A stretch of DNA of 64,000 bases from Pseudomonas sp. Root71 (GTDB lineage Bacteria > Pseudomonadota > Gammaproteobacteria > Pseudomonadales > Pseudomonadaceae): assembly GCF_001429045.1 (NCBI RefSeq), contig NZ_LMHY01000026.1:278573-342572 (forward strand). The letters are read 5' to 3'. Position numbers and translations under genes: made by a program. Numbering within the stretch: the stretch's first letter is position 1; every line of letters starts with the position of its first letter. The notes under the pieces are model-generated. The model had not been told where the DNA came from. It did no database searches and saw only the letters and a list, made by a program, of their open reading frames with translations. Shown piece by piece: positions 1 to 9,154 of this stretch.

Positions 1-29
1 CACTCTTTCGAGTAGCCTTTTTTGATGTT

Positions 30-106
<77 letters not shown>

Positions 107-118
107 TCTGTGTGGCTC

Positions 119-146
119 ATTCTATAGAGATGCGCTCGGGTGTCAA
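119..146 (-). promoter_or_regulatory. Sigma70 promoter of the initiator tRNA
   Basis: On the minus strand a perfect -35 TTGACA (146-141) is followed after 16 nt by TAGAAT (124-119), one mismatch from the consensus -10. Transcription would start near 112, a few bases before the mature tRNA 5' end at 106. This is a strong, short-leader promoter typical of stable RNA genes. Confidence 0.75.
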
Positions 147-322
147 CCTCAAATTCCGATAAAACCTCTTCCTGTTCAATCGGTTAGCATTCAAAAGGGG
201 CGATCGACAGGTCTGTGAGGCAGGCAGGACAAGGCCTGCGCGTCTATTGAAAGTAATTTTTCGATTGAAAAAATAAATTCACAATCGACTCTTCCTACGA
301 ATGGAAAAGAACATTCAGACTA

Positions 323-338
323 CTGGTGCTATATACAG
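323..338 (+). promoter_or_regulatory. LexA operator upstream of dinB
   Basis: The 16-mer CTGGTGCTATATACAG fits the CTG-N10-CAG LexA consensus with an AT-rich core. It lies about 70 bp before the dinB start, so dinB is expected to be SOS-induced, as known for DNA polymerase IV genes in pseudomonads. The operator was seen directly; repression is inferred. Confidence 0.8.
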
Positions 339-406
339 GTGTCGGTGAGATACTGTTTATCCGGCACGCCATGACGCCTTTTCTTTGCCATGAACACGGC
401 TTTGCT

Positions 407-1468
407 ATGACTCAACGCAAGATCATCCACGTCGATTGTGACTGCTTCTATGCAGCCATCGAAATGCGCGACGACCCACGCCTCGCCGGTAAACCATTGG
501 CGGTGGGCGGGTCGGCGGACCGGCGCGGGGTGATCGCCACCTGCAATTATGAGGCGCGAGCGTACGGGGTGCGTTCGGCGATGTCCTCCGGGCATGCCTT
601 GAAGCTGTGCCCGGACCTGACCATCGTCAAGCCACGCATGGATGCCTATAGAGAAGCGTCCAGGGAAATCCACACGATTTTTCGCGATTACACCGAGATC
701 ATCGAGCCGCTCTCGCTTGATGAGGCGTACCTCGATGTGTCGGACAGCGCGCATTTCGCAGGCAGTGCGACGCGAATCGCCCAGGACATCCGGCGCCGGG
801 TTTCCAACCAGTTGCATATCACCGTGTCGGCGGGTGTGGCGCCGAACAAGTTTCTGGCCAAGATCGCCAGTGACTGGAAAAAGCCCAACGGCCTGTTTGT
901 CATCACCCCGGATCAGGTCGAGGACTTTGTCAGCGGTTTACCCGTGAACAAGTTGCACGGTGTCGGCAAAGTCACCGCCGACAAGCTCGGCAAGCTGGGG
1001 ATCATCGATTGCCTGCAATTGCGCGAGTGGGACAAGTTGGCGCTGGTGCGTGAATTCGGCAGCTTTGGCGAGCGACTCTGGAGCCTGGCCCGTGGGATCG
1101 ATGACCGTGTGGTACACAACGATAGTCGTCGTCAGTCGATCAGTGTTGAAAATACCTACGACGTTGACCTGCCGGACCTGAAGAGTTGCCTGGACAAGTT
1201 GCCCGAACTGCTGGAGACCCTGGCGGGTCGCATGGCGCGAATCGACAGCAGCTATCGTCCGGGCAAGCCATTCGTCAAAGTGAAGTTTCACGACTTCACC
1301 CAGACGACATTGGAGCAGGCCGGGGCAGGGCGGGATCTGGGCAGTTATCAGTTAATGCTGACCCAGGCCTTCAATCGCGGTGGTAAACCGGTGCGGTTGT
1401 TGGGTGTCGGCGTGCGGCTGGAGGACTTGCGGGGCGGGTTCGAGCAGATGGAGTTGTTTGAGCGGTAA
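407..1468 (+). CDS. dinB: DNA polymerase IV (Y-family, translesion)
   Basis: 353 residues. Error-prone Y-family polymerase that bypasses lesions and extends misaligned primers. The palm carries the metal-binding acidic residues D10 (HVDCDCF) and D105/E106 (SLDEAYLDV), followed by the thumb helix-hairpin-helix around KLHGVGKV and the little-finger domain. The C-terminal QMELF is a beta-clamp binding motif of the QLxLF type. The ATG at 407 is preferred because it gives the family N-terminus (MTQRKIIHVDCD); an in-frame upstream extension to 326 would run through the LexA operator. It is monocistronic and ends at a REP hairpin. Confidence 0.95.
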   Translation: MTQRKIIHVDCDCFYAAIEMRDDPRLAGKPLAVGGSADRRGVIATCNYEARAYGVRSAMSSGHALKLCPDLTIVKPRMDAYREASREIHTIFRDYTEIIEPLSLDEAYLDVSDSAHFAGSATRIAQDIRRRVSNQLHITVSAGVAPNKFLAKIASDWKKPNGLFVITPDQVEDFVSGLPVNKLHGVGKVTADKLGKLGIIDCLQLREWDKLALVREFGSFGERLWSLARGIDDRVVHNDSRRQSISVENTYDVDLPDLKSCLDKLPELLETLAGRMARIDSSYRPGKPFVKVKFHDFTQTTLEQAGAGRDLGSYQLMLTQAFNRGGKPVRLLGVGVRLEDLRGGFEQMELFER

Positions 1469-1478
1469 ATTCTGAAAA

Positions 1479-1557
1479 AAAAAGATCGCAGCCTGCGGCA
1501 GCTCCTACAGAAGAACGCGATCTGTTGTAGGAGCTGCCGCAGGCTGCGATCTTTTTT
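1479..1557. repeat. REP element pair (inverted)
   Basis: Two inverted copies of the Pseudomonas REP core (GATCGCAGCCTGCGGCAG plus CTCCTACA) separated by about 16 nt. It lies between the convergent dinB and a lipoprotein gene. The flanking A and T runs mean it could also act as a bidirectional terminator. Confidence 0.9.
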
Positions 1558-1562
1558 GGCGT

Positions 1563-2516
1563 TTAGTTCAGCCCCGGATTCGCCACCAGTCGCTCGCCAT
1601 TGCGGGCCAGTGACTTGAGGAATTCGGCCTGCAATTCTGGATCATTGCGCGTCAGTTCGATCAGGCTCTGTTCCAGTTCGCTGGCTTCTTCTTCAAGACC
1701 CAGTTCCGACAGGCGCTTGACCCGGTGGACCCACTGATTGACTTCGTCGCCTTCGAGATCGTCATAAATCAGTCCGTGGGCCTCATAGAGCTTGCTGCGC
1801 AAGGTGCTGCTGACGGCTAGCGAGGAGTCAGTGTGTACGTCGTCCTGGGCATCCTCGACACGGATCAGCAGCCGGCTCAGATGATTGATGTCATGTTCGG
1901 CGAACGGGTTGTCCAACAGGTTCAGGCGCAACACGCCGTTTTTGTCGGTGGTCAGTTCGAACGTTTCCTTGCCGGCCTTGACCTCGACCGGGCGCTCGCT
2001 CCAGGGCAGGCTTGAATATTCCGTGCGTTTGTCGCGCTGGACTTCATCAATACCGGCCAGGTTCTGCTGCGCGCGACCGTGGGACTGTACGTTCATGAAC
2101 GGGTTGAGCCCGGCAAAACCGTAGCTCAGCCAGTCCTTGGTCACGCTGTCCGGCAGATTGCCGAGGGCGAATACGTTGACCACGTTGGCACCGACACCCG
2201 CCACCACGGCCACCGCGCCCAGCGGGATTTCGTAAATCTCCCGCCAGGGTTGGTACGGCGTGTAGCGGTCGTAGTGACGCGTGACTTCGTACTCGGTGAC
2301 TTCGAAAGTCTTCTGCTCGTGGATTTTCACCCGCCGTTGCGGAAGCTCAAGCACCTTGGGCTCACCGACATCGATCTGCAGGCTGTGATCGAGCAATTTG
2401 CGCTCGACCCGTTCCTCGTGCTCGCTGCGTTGTGACATGTGATTGGCACAGCCGCTGACCAGCAGGGCGCCGCACAAGGCGGCGCCACCGAGGCCTAAGG
2501 TGTTTCGCTTGAACAT
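1563..2516 (-). CDS. Conserved lipoprotein of unknown function
   Basis: 317 residues. The N-terminus has a type II signal peptide with lipobox LVSGC (cysteine near residue 23), so it is a lipid-anchored envelope protein. The body is hydrophilic with no domain I recognise, except a short hydrophobic Gly/Ala/Val-rich stretch around residues 100-120 that could contact a membrane. It follows proS by about 20 bp on the same strand and is probably co-transcribed with it. No enzymatic motif was seen. The function is unknown. Confidence 0.75.
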   Translation of the reverse strand: MFKRNTLGLGGAALCGALLVSGCANHMSQRSEHEERVERKLLDHSLQIDVGEPKVLELPQRRVKIHEQKTFEVTEYEVTRHYDRYTPYQPWREIYEIPLGAVAVVAGVGANVVNVFALGNLPDSVTKDWLSYGFAGLNPFMNVQSHGRAQQNLAGIDEVQRDKRTEYSSLPWSERPVEVKAGKETFELTTDKNGVLRLNLLDNPFAEHDINHLSRLLIRVEDAQDDVHTDSSLAVSSTLRSKLYEAHGLIYDDLEGDEVNQWVHRVKRLSELGLEEEASELEQSLIELTRNDPELQAEFLKSLARNGERLVANPGLN

Positions 2517-2535
2517 GACGTCTCTATATCTGCTA

Positions 2536-4251
2536 TCAGCGGCGGATGCGGGCCTGAAGGAAGGACAGCACGTCGGCGACCGGCAGCGCTTGTGCCTCGG
2601 CCTCGGTACGGCTCTTGTATTCCAGGTTGCCTTCGGCCAGGCCGCGGTCGCTGACCACGATCCGGTGTGGAATGCCGATCAGTTCCATGTCTGCGAACTT
2701 GATGCCCGGGCTGGTTTTCTTGTCGCGGTCATCCAGCAGCACTTCGAAGCCGGCAGCGGTCAGTTCCGCGTACAGCTTGTCGGTGGCTTCGCGAACTTGC
2801 TCGGTCTCGTAGCGCAGCGGCACCAGGGCAATCTGGAATGGTGCGAGGGTGTCGCTCCAGATGATCCCTTTTTCGTCGTTGTTCTGCTCGATGGCAGCCG
2901 CCACCACGCGGGACACGCCGATACCGTAGCAGCCCATTTCCAGGGTGACCGGCTTGCCGTTCTCGCCCAGCACTTCGCATTTCATCGCTTTGCTGTACTT
3001 GTTGCCCAGCTGGAAGATGTGCCCGACTTCGATGCCGCGCTTGATCTCCAGGGTGCCCTTGCCGTCCGGGCTCGGGTCGCCGGCCACGACGTTGCGCAGG
3101 TCGGCAACGGTCGGAACAGGCAGGTCGCGCTCCCAGTTCACGCCGAAGTAGTGTTTGTCATCGATGTTGGCACCGATGCCGAAGTCGCTCATCAGCTCGA
3201 CCGAACGGTCGATGATGATCGGCAGCGGCAGGTTCAACGGGCCGAGGGAACCGGCACCGGCGCCAATGGCGTCGCGCAGTTCGCTTTCCGAAGCCATGAC
3301 CAGCGGGCTGGCAACGCCTGGCTGGTTGCCGGCCTTGATTTCGTTCAGCTCATGGTCGCCACGGATGATCAGGGCAATCAGCTTGCCTTTCTCTTCTGCG
3401 TGCACCACGAGGGTCTTGATGGTTTTCTCGATCGGCAGGTTGAAGCCTTCGACCAGTTGCGCAATGGTCTTGGCGTTCGGAGTGTCGACCAGGCGCAGTT
3501 CTTCGCTCGGTGCGGCGCGGGAAGTTTCGCGAGGCACGGCTTCGGCTTTCTCGATGTTCGCCGCGTAGTCAGAACCGTTGCTGAACACGATGTCGTCTTC
3601 ACCGGACTCGGCCAGTACGTGGAATTCGTGGGAGCCGGCACCGCCAATGGAGCCGTTGTCGGCTTCTACAGGGCGGAACTTCAGGCCCAGACGGGTGAAC
3701 ACGTTGCAGTAGGCCTGGTGCATGCGGTCATAGGTGACCTGCAGCGAAGGCTGGTCGGCGTGGAACGAGTAGGCGTCCTTCATGATGAATTCGCGACCGC
3801 GCATCAAGCCGAAGCGTGGGCGGATTTCGTCACGGAATTTGGTCTGGATCTGGTACAGGTTGATCGGCAGCTGCTTGTAGCTGCTCAATTCGTTACGCAT
3901 CAGATCGGTGATGACTTCTTCGTGGGTGGGACCGGCGCAGAAGTCGCGACCATGGCGATCCTTGAAGCGCAGCAATTCAGGGCCGTACTCTTCCCAGCGC
4001 CCGGATTCCTGCCACAGCTCAGCCGGTTGAGTGCTCGGCATCAACACTTCGAGAGAGCCGGCGGCGTTCATTTCTTCACGAACGACGGCTTCGACCTTGC
4101 GCATTACCCGCAAGCCCATCGGCAGCCAGGTGTACAGGCCCGAGGCAAGTTTGCGGATCATGCCGGCGCGCAGCATCAGCTGATGGCTGATCACGACCGC
4201 ATCGGAAGGCGTTTCTTTCTGTGTGGCGAGCAAAAATTGACTGGTGCGCAT
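2536..4251 (-). CDS. proS: Prolyl-tRNA synthetase
   Basis: 571 residues, the standard length for the bacterial-type enzyme that charges tRNA-Pro. Class II catalytic motifs are present: motif 2 around TKFRDEIRPRFGLMRGREF with the following MKDAYSF, and motif 3 GCYGIGVSR. Between them (about residues 225-410) lies the inserted editing domain that hydrolyses misacylated Ala-tRNA-Pro. The C-terminal anticodon-binding domain contains the DDRD stretch and GIPHRIVV. It lies between ampG and a lipoprotein gene on the same strand; the 142-bp gap to ampG leaves room for its own promoter. Confidence 0.97.
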   Translation of the reverse strand: MRTSQFLLATQKETPSDAVVISHQLMLRAGMIRKLASGLYTWLPMGLRVMRKVEAVVREEMNAAGSLEVLMPSTQPAELWQESGRWEEYGPELLRFKDRHGRDFCAGPTHEEVITDLMRNELSSYKQLPINLYQIQTKFRDEIRPRFGLMRGREFIMKDAYSFHADQPSLQVTYDRMHQAYCNVFTRLGLKFRPVEADNGSIGGAGSHEFHVLAESGEDDIVFSNGSDYAANIEKAEAVPRETSRAAPSEELRLVDTPNAKTIAQLVEGFNLPIEKTIKTLVVHAEEKGKLIALIIRGDHELNEIKAGNQPGVASPLVMASESELRDAIGAGAGSLGPLNLPLPIIIDRSVELMSDFGIGANIDDKHYFGVNWERDLPVPTVADLRNVVAGDPSPDGKGTLEIKRGIEVGHIFQLGNKYSKAMKCEVLGENGKPVTLEMGCYGIGVSRVVAAAIEQNNDEKGIIWSDTLAPFQIALVPLRYETEQVREATDKLYAELTAAGFEVLLDDRDKKTSPGIKFADMELIGIPHRIVVSDRGLAEGNLEYKSRTEAEAQALPVADVLSFLQARIRR

Positions 4252-4393
4252 GGTTGGCCGTTATCGATTGCTGATGACGAGAAATGACGGAGCATTGTAC
4301 GGGCGAGATCCGCTGGCGTACAGGCGTGCGGTCGGCGGTGTGGCAGGAGGGCGCGATTCACTCGGCCCTCCGCGATTTTTCCTGCGTAAGGGG

Positions 4394-5953
4394 CTACGAC
4401 TCTTCGGCGACCGGGGTCTGCATCGGTTCCGGCGTCGGTGTCGGGCCTTCACGGCGGTTCTCCTGGAACCAGTGCAAGGCGATCAACAGCAGGGTCGGGA
4501 CGCCTAGCAGGGCGGTGATCAGGAAGAAGTTGTGGTAACCGAATTTTTCCACCATGACCCCGGAGTAGCCGCCGATCAGGCGTGGCAGCAACAGCATGAT
4601 CGAGCTGAGCAGGGCGTATTGGGTGGCGGAGAACTTGAGGTTGGTCAGGCTCGACAGGTAGGCGACGAACGCCGAGGTCGCCAGGCCCGAGCTGAAGTTG
4701 TCCAGGGAGATGGTCAGCACCAGCATGTTCAGGTTGGGGCCCATGTCGGCGAGCATCAGGAACAGGATGTTGGTCGCCGCGGATGCGACACCGCCGATGA
4801 ACAGGATCGGCAGGATGCCGAAACGCACGATCAACAGGCCGCCCATGCCGGCGCCGACCAGAGTCATGATCAAGCCGAAAATTTTACTGACGCTGGCGAT
4901 CTGGTCCTTGGTGAAGCCCTGGTCGATGTAGAACACGTTGGCCATCACGCCCATGACCGTATCGGACATCCGATAGGTGGCGATCAAGCCGAGCAGCAGC
5001 AGCGCTTGCCAGCGGTATCGCAGGATGAAGTCGTTGACCGGTGTCAACACAGGCGCCAGGCCACGACGGCCCATGGCCGAGAGGCACAGGGCGGTGAGGG
5101 TGGTGTAGAGGATTGCGCGCAGGAAGGCGCGGTCCTCCAGCAACAGGTCGAGCAGGCTCACGCCCTGGAACAACACGCTGGCGAAGTCGGTGTTGTAGAG
5201 CTGGGTGAACATGGCTGGCACCGAAACCAGCAGCACGATCAGCACAAAGACCGATGCCAATTGATGCGCGAAGCTGTAACGACCGGCCTGCAGTTGTGTG
5301 CGCAATGGCACCGGCGGTTCGCGCATGAACAGGCTGGTCAGCAGTGCCGGAACCATCAGGGCACCGAACAGGATGTAAGTGCCGGCCCAGGCCGAGTGCT
5401 TGTAGTTGAAGCCGGTGGAGCCAAAGCCTTCGGCGAAGTAGAGCGCGCCTGCGGTAGCCAGCAGCGCAGCGACCCGGTAACCGGACATGTAGCTGGCGGC
5501 GAGTGCGGCCTGGCGGTTGTCTTCGGCGATTTCCAGGCGGTAGGCGTCGACCGCGATGTCCTGGGTCGCTGATGCGAAAGCGACGACGACGGCAATGGCG
5601 ATCAGCCACGACAAATGCTTTTGCGGGTCGCAGAAACCCATCCCGATCAGGCCGAGGATGACCAGTGCCTGAGACAGCACGAGCCAGGATCGTCGTCGAC
5701 CGAGTTTGCCGAGCAATGGCAGTCGCCATTGGTCGAGCAGGGGTGACCAGACCCATTTGAAGGCATACGCCAGGCCGATCAGGCTTGCATAGCCAATGGT
5801 TTCACGCGCCACGCCAGCTTCACGCAGCCAGACTGAAAGTGTCGAAAACACCAGCATGTAGGGCAAGCCGGCGGCGAAACCAAGCAGCAACAGCACGAGT
5901 GTCGAGGGGCTGGCATAAGCGGCGAGCGCGGCGCGCCAGGTTTTACGGGGCAT
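4394..5953 (-). CDS. ampG: AmpG-family muropeptide permease (MFS)
   Basis: 519 residues with 12 to 14 hydrophobic segments. AmpG permeases bring GlcNAc-anhydroMurNAc peptides into the cytoplasm for cell-wall recycling and so influence AmpC beta-lactamase induction. The N-terminus (GFAAGLPYMLVFSTLSVWL) and the segment WVWSPLLDQ are typical of the family, as is ATQDIAVDAYR. The soluble C-terminal tail is Pro/Thr-rich. The start gives a positively charged cytoplasmic N-terminus before the first helix. Pseudomonads may carry a second AmpG-like permease, so the exact orthology is not proven. Confidence 0.85.
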   Translation of the reverse strand: MPRKTWRAALAAYASPSTLVLLLLGFAAGLPYMLVFSTLSVWLREAGVARETIGYASLIGLAYAFKWVWSPLLDQWRLPLLGKLGRRRSWLVLSQALVILGLIGMGFCDPQKHLSWLIAIAVVVAFASATQDIAVDAYRLEIAEDNRQAALAASYMSGYRVAALLATAGALYFAEGFGSTGFNYKHSAWAGTYILFGALMVPALLTSLFMREPPVPLRTQLQAGRYSFAHQLASVFVLIVLLVSVPAMFTQLYNTDFASVLFQGVSLLDLLLEDRAFLRAILYTTLTALCLSAMGRRGLAPVLTPVNDFILRYRWQALLLLGLIATYRMSDTVMGVMANVFYIDQGFTKDQIASVSKIFGLIMTLVGAGMGGLLIVRFGILPILFIGGVASAATNILFLMLADMGPNLNMLVLTISLDNFSSGLATSAFVAYLSSLTNLKFSATQYALLSSIMLLLPRLIGGYSGVMVEKFGYHNFFLITALLGVPTLLLIALHWFQENRREGPTPTPEPMQTPVAEES

Positions 5954-5997
5954 GGGCTGGAGTCTGCCTCAAGAAATACGGAAACAAAGCGCGCACT

Positions 5998-6351
5998 CTA
6001 ACCGCTGTGCTCTACCGGACGCCAGCCATGGCGCTGAATATCAACACGATTGTTCTGGATACTGATGCCCTCCATGCGTAATCGTGCGCGCTGCTCATCA
6101 CCCGAAGGACTGCCCGCCGGCAGGCTGATACGCCCGTTTGCACCGAGAACACGGTGCCAGGGCAGCTTGCTGTCGCCGGGCAGTTGACTGAGGGTGCGAC
6201 CGACCCAGCGGGCGGCGCGACCCAGTCCTGCAAGCTCGGCCAGTTGGCCATAGCTGACGACTTTGCCCTTGGGTACTTGGGCCAGTGTCAGATACAGCGC
6301 CGTGCGTCGGATTTGCGCTGCACTCTCGGGGTCTTCGGTTGGATCGGTCAC
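5998..6351 (-). CDS. Alkyltransferase-like protein (MGMT fold, Trp for catalytic Cys)
   Basis: 117 residues, matching only the C-terminal DNA-binding domain of O6-alkylguanine-DNA alkyltransferase. The helix-turn-helix and Arg-finger region (VVSYGQLAELAG, RAARWVGR) is intact. The active-site PCHRV is PWHRV, with Trp at residue 65. This substitution defines ATL proteins (E. coli YbaZ, S. pombe Atl1), which bind and flip O6-alkylguanine without repairing it and pass it to nucleotide excision repair. It sits upstream of ampG on the same strand, about 45 bp away. The family assignment is firm; the role here is inferred. Confidence 0.9.
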   Translation of the reverse strand: MTDPTEDPESAAQIRRTALYLTLAQVPKGKVVSYGQLAELAGLGRAARWVGRTLSQLPGDSKLPWHRVLGANGRISLPAGSPSGDEQRARLRMEGISIQNNRVDIQRHGWRPVEHSG

Positions 6352-6514
6352 GTCCGTCAGTCCTCGGGGAGATTGCTTTACCCTCTGTAGAGTAATTCCT
6401 GCGCAGGAAGTTGAGAAATGAACTCAACAGAAATAGTCGGGTCAGTCCTTGTCATGGCCTTGTTCCTACGGATAATGCCGACTTTTCTCGCAAGCCTGAG
6501 CCTGTATTTTGTTT

Positions 6515-7522
6515 ATGTTGTCCAGATCCCTGCTGTGTCTCGCCGTCCTTGGCGCATCCTCTCCCTTGCTCGCCGATACCGTGTGGTTGAAGAACGGTGA
6601 CAAGCTGAGCGGCAAGATCACGCTGTTCGATGGCGGCAAGCTGCTGATCCAGACCGAGTACGCCGGTGCGGTGACGATCGACTGGAAACAGGTCAAGACC
6701 CTGGACAGCGATCAGGAGTTGCTGGTCAAGCAGGATGCCTACACTGGCGAGAAGGCCAAGTCGCTGATAGCGGCGGACGCCGGCAAGGTCACGCTGGCCA
6801 ACGGCGAGACACCAAAGACGGTCGAACTGGCAAGCATTCAGCAGATTCTCAAGCCAAAACCGGTGGTCGAGGATCTGGTGTGGAAAGGCAACGTCGATGT
6901 CGCGCTGGATTATCAACGGGCGGAAAACGACACCGATGACTACGACATCGATTTCAAGACCAGTGCGCGACACGGTCGCTGGCGGCACACCGCTGAAGGT
7001 GAATACAACCGTGAGTTCCAGGACGACGTGGTGACCACGGACAACTGGCGGGCCGAGTACTCCATCGACCGATTCCTGACCGAGCAATGGTTCTGGCAGG
7101 GACGTCTGGTCTACAAGCGCGACAAGGTCGAGGATCTTTCCCGGCAGCGCACGGTCGGTACCGGTCCCGGCTATCAGTTCTGGGATAACGAACTCGGAGC
7201 ATTCTCCCTGGGCTCGCTGGTCAACCGCACGGATTATGAGTTTTCCGATGGCAGCAATGAAAATTTCTACGCCCTGGCCATGACGTGGGACTACAACCGC
7301 TATCTGGTTGGCAAGCGTGTCGAGTTCTTTACCAATGGCGAGGTTGGCAAACCGCTGTCGGATGTAGCCGACTACGCACTCGATGCCGAGATGGGGTTGC
7401 GCTACAAGGTGACTGACTGGGCTTCGCTGAACCTGAAGGCGGAGCGCGACATCATCAGCGGCACCGACGATTCGGATCTGGACAAGACACGCTACACCGC
7501 AGGGTTTGGCGTGACCTGGTAG
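6515..7522 (+). CDS. DUF481-family outer membrane protein
   Basis: 335 residues. A Sec signal peptide (MLSRSLLCLAVLGASSPLLA before DTVW) is followed by an N-terminal small domain (WLKNGDKLSGKI) and a C-terminal part rich in alternating aromatic beta-strands, ending in W, as in outer membrane barrels. This architecture matches the DUF481 (YdiY-like) family, whose function is poorly known. The ATG at 6515 gives a clean signal peptide; a TTG two codons upstream is possible. It is divergent from the ATL gene and followed by a REP pair. Confidence 0.75.
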   Translation: MLSRSLLCLAVLGASSPLLADTVWLKNGDKLSGKITLFDGGKLLIQTEYAGAVTIDWKQVKTLDSDQELLVKQDAYTGEKAKSLIAADAGKVTLANGETPKTVELASIQQILKPKPVVEDLVWKGNVDVALDYQRAENDTDDYDIDFKTSARHGRWRHTAEGEYNREFQDDVVTTDNWRAEYSIDRFLTEQWFWQGRLVYKRDKVEDLSRQRTVGTGPGYQFWDNELGAFSLGSLVNRTDYEFSDGSNENFYALAMTWDYNRYLVGKRVEFFTNGEVGKPLSDVADYALDAEMGLRYKVTDWASLNLKAERDIISGTDDSDLDKTRYTAGFGVTW

Positions 7523-7528
7523 GACGCT

Positions 7529-7608
7529 AAAAGATCGCAGCCTGCGGCAGCTCCTACAGGGGAGTTATGTTCACCCTGTAGGAGCTGCCGCAGGCTGCGA
7601 TGTTTTTT
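7529..7608. repeat. REP element pair (inverted)
   Basis: Inverted pair of the GATCGCAGCCTGCGGCAG family with about 18 nt between the arms, located between the convergent DUF481 gene and the cold-shock gene. The right arm has one change (GCGATGTTTTTT). Confidence 0.88.
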
Positions 7609-7631
7609 ACCTATGAAAAATACATAGGCAC

Positions 7632-7665
7632 AAAAAAGCCCCGCTGTTGAGGGCGGGGCTTTTTA
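7632..7665 (-). terminator. Rho-independent terminator of the cold-shock gene
   Basis: GC-rich hairpin AAAAAGCCCCGC...GCGGGGCTTTTT with A and T runs on both sides. It lies 16 bp downstream of the cold-shock gene stop and can act in both directions. Confidence 0.9.
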
Positions 7666-7681
7666 CTAAAGCAAGTACAAG

Positions 7682-7891
7682 TTAGATAACTTGAACTTCT
7701 TCAGCTTGCATGCCTTTCTGACCGCGGGTAGCGATGAAAGAAACCTGTTGGCCTTCTTTCAGGCTTTTGAAGCCGTCGGATTGGATAGCTTTGAAGTGAA
7801 CGAACAGGTCGTCACCGGATTGTGGAGTGATGAAGCCGAAGCCTTTTTCATCGTTGAACCACTTAACGGTACCGGTTTGGCGATTAGACAT
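7682..7891 (-). CDS. CspA-family cold-shock protein
   Basis: 69 residues, the usual size of a one-domain OB-fold RNA/ssDNA-binding protein. RNP1 (KGFGFITP) and RNP2 (DLFVHF) are intact. These proteins melt RNA secondary structure, some on cold shock and some constitutively or in stationary phase. A good Shine-Dalgarno (AAGGAG) precedes the ATG. The long untranslated-looking region upstream (7892 to about 8060) resembles the long leaders of cspA-type genes. Pseudomonads carry several paralogues, so I give no specific symbol. Confidence 0.93.
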   Translation of the reverse strand: MSNRQTGTVKWFNDEKGFGFITPQSGDDLFVHFKAIQSDGFKSLKEGQQVSFIATRGQKGMQAEEVQVI

Positions 7892-8244
7892 GGTGTAACT
7901 CCTTGAACAAAGATAACTGCGACTCAGGAAGAACCCTGGCCGAGACTGAGTGCAAAGAGCAGGAAAAATTCTTGTAGATGGTTGGATCGAAATTCAACAT
8001 ATCGTGTAGAGATTCTCAGTGACACAAGCAGCACAGTGACGCCACCTTAACCCTTTTTCCGGGACGTGCCAATGCTTCTTGCACAGGTTTCTCTGTTTTA
8101 AGGATCGGCGGTGTGACGGTTCGTCGCCAGAGCCCGTAATTCCTGCCTGTTCGGCGAGAATTGCACCGCGGACTTTGAACCCGGCGGCGCGCCCGGTAAG
8201 ATGCCGGACAGAATTTTTCGACCTCGCTATTCAGGACACCCGCC
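7892..8244 (-). promoter_or_regulatory. Long leader/promoter region of the cold-shock gene
   Basis: About 350 bp without a credible gene separates the divergent cold-shock gene and dcd. Cold-shock genes often have leaders of 100 nt or more that fold as thermosensors, and the space would allow one. I could not identify a convincing -35/-10 pair or a clear cold box. The right end (about 8150-8244) must hold the dcd promoter. Confidence 0.35.
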
Positions 8245-8811
8245 ATGAGCATCAAATCGGACAAGTGGATTCGCCGCATGGCGCAGGAACACGGCATGAT
8301 CGAGCCTTTCGTCGAGCGCCAGATGCGCGGCAGCGACGATAGCCGTGTGATCTCCTACGGCGTGTCGAGCTACGGCTACGATGTGCGTTGCACCAATCAT
8401 TTCAAGGTGTTCACCAACATCAATTCGGCCATCGTCGACCCGAAGAACTTCGACGCCGGCAGCTTCGTCGATATCCATAGCGACGTGTGCATCATTCCGC
8501 CGAACTCGTTCGCCCTGGCCAGCACCGTCGAATATTTCCGCATTCCGCGCAACGTTTTGACCATTTGCCTGGGTAAAAGCACCTACGCGCGCTGCGGCAT
8601 TATCGTCAACGTCACGCCGCTCGAGCCTGAGTGGGAAGGCCATGTGACCCTGGAGTTCTCCAACACCACCAATCTGCCGGCGAAAATCTACGCGAACGAA
8701 GGCGTGGCGCAGATGCTGTTCCTTGAGTCTGACGAAGAGTGTGAAGTGTCCTACAAGGACCGTGGCGGCAAGTATCAGGGCCAGCGTGGCGTGACCCTGC
8801 CGCGCACCTGA
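8245..8811 (+). CDS. dcd: dCTP deaminase
   Basis: 188 residues. Converts dCTP to dUTP, the main route to dTMP precursors in gamma-proteobacteria; it is a cytoplasmic trimer of the dUTPase fold. The family signature GKSTYARCGI with PLEPEWEGHVTLEFSN contains the catalytic glutamate region, and the C-terminal GGKYQGQRGV segment closes over the active site. The length agrees with the family. It is single and divergent from the cold-shock gene. Confidence 0.96.
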   Translation: MSIKSDKWIRRMAQEHGMIEPFVERQMRGSDDSRVISYGVSSYGYDVRCTNHFKVFTNINSAIVDPKNFDAGSFVDIHSDVCIIPPNSFALASTVEYFRIPRNVLTICLGKSTYARCGIIVNVTPLEPEWEGHVTLEFSNTTNLPAKIYANEGVAQMLFLESDEECEVSYKDRGGKYQGQRGVTLPRT

Positions 8812-8918
8812 GTCAACCGTCTGACAAATGTCGGGAATTCCTGAGCGGGCGTACACTCTATGGGGTGTACTGTTCCGATCCGCGCAAGGCGGGTCGGGCC
8901 ATCGCTCAGGAGTGCCGA

Positions 8919-9128
8919 ATGAAGATCGATCCGCGAATCAGTGCCGAACTGGCAAGGCTTGAACCCAATCAGGTTGGCGTTCTGGCCTGGTCCTTGTTGG
9001 CGCACCCGCCCGTCAGCATGGCAGGGGGTATTCCCGGCCAGCCTGATCCTGATACCCCGAATGAGCAGCCTAACGAACCGGGTGAGCCTACGCTGCCGGA
9101 TGAGCCGCCGCCTGCGCCTGTCGCCTGA
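8919..9128 (+). CDS. Small proline-rich hypothetical protein
   Basis: 69 residues. The N-terminal half (KIDPRISAELARLEPNQVGV) looks helical. The C-terminal half is a low-complexity Pro/Glu/Asp/Asn tail rich in PxxPxEP units and is probably disordered. A good Shine-Dalgarno (CAGGAG, 8906-8911) sits 7 bp before the ATG at 8919, which decides the start. It follows dcd by about 100 bp and is followed by a REP pair. No signal peptide or membrane span was seen, and I know of no function. Confidence 0.6.
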   Translation: MKIDPRISAELARLEPNQVGVLAWSLLAHPPVSMAGGIPGQPDPDTPNEQPNEPGEPTLPDEPPPAPVA

Positions 9129-9154
9129 TTCTCAGTTATTACAGATCAAAAAAA

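Noticed and set aside
2443..4287. 614-codon open frame antisense to proS
   Set aside because: Shadow of a strongly conserved gene in GC-rich DNA; the translation has no recognisable domain and a biased Gln/Val/Ala composition.
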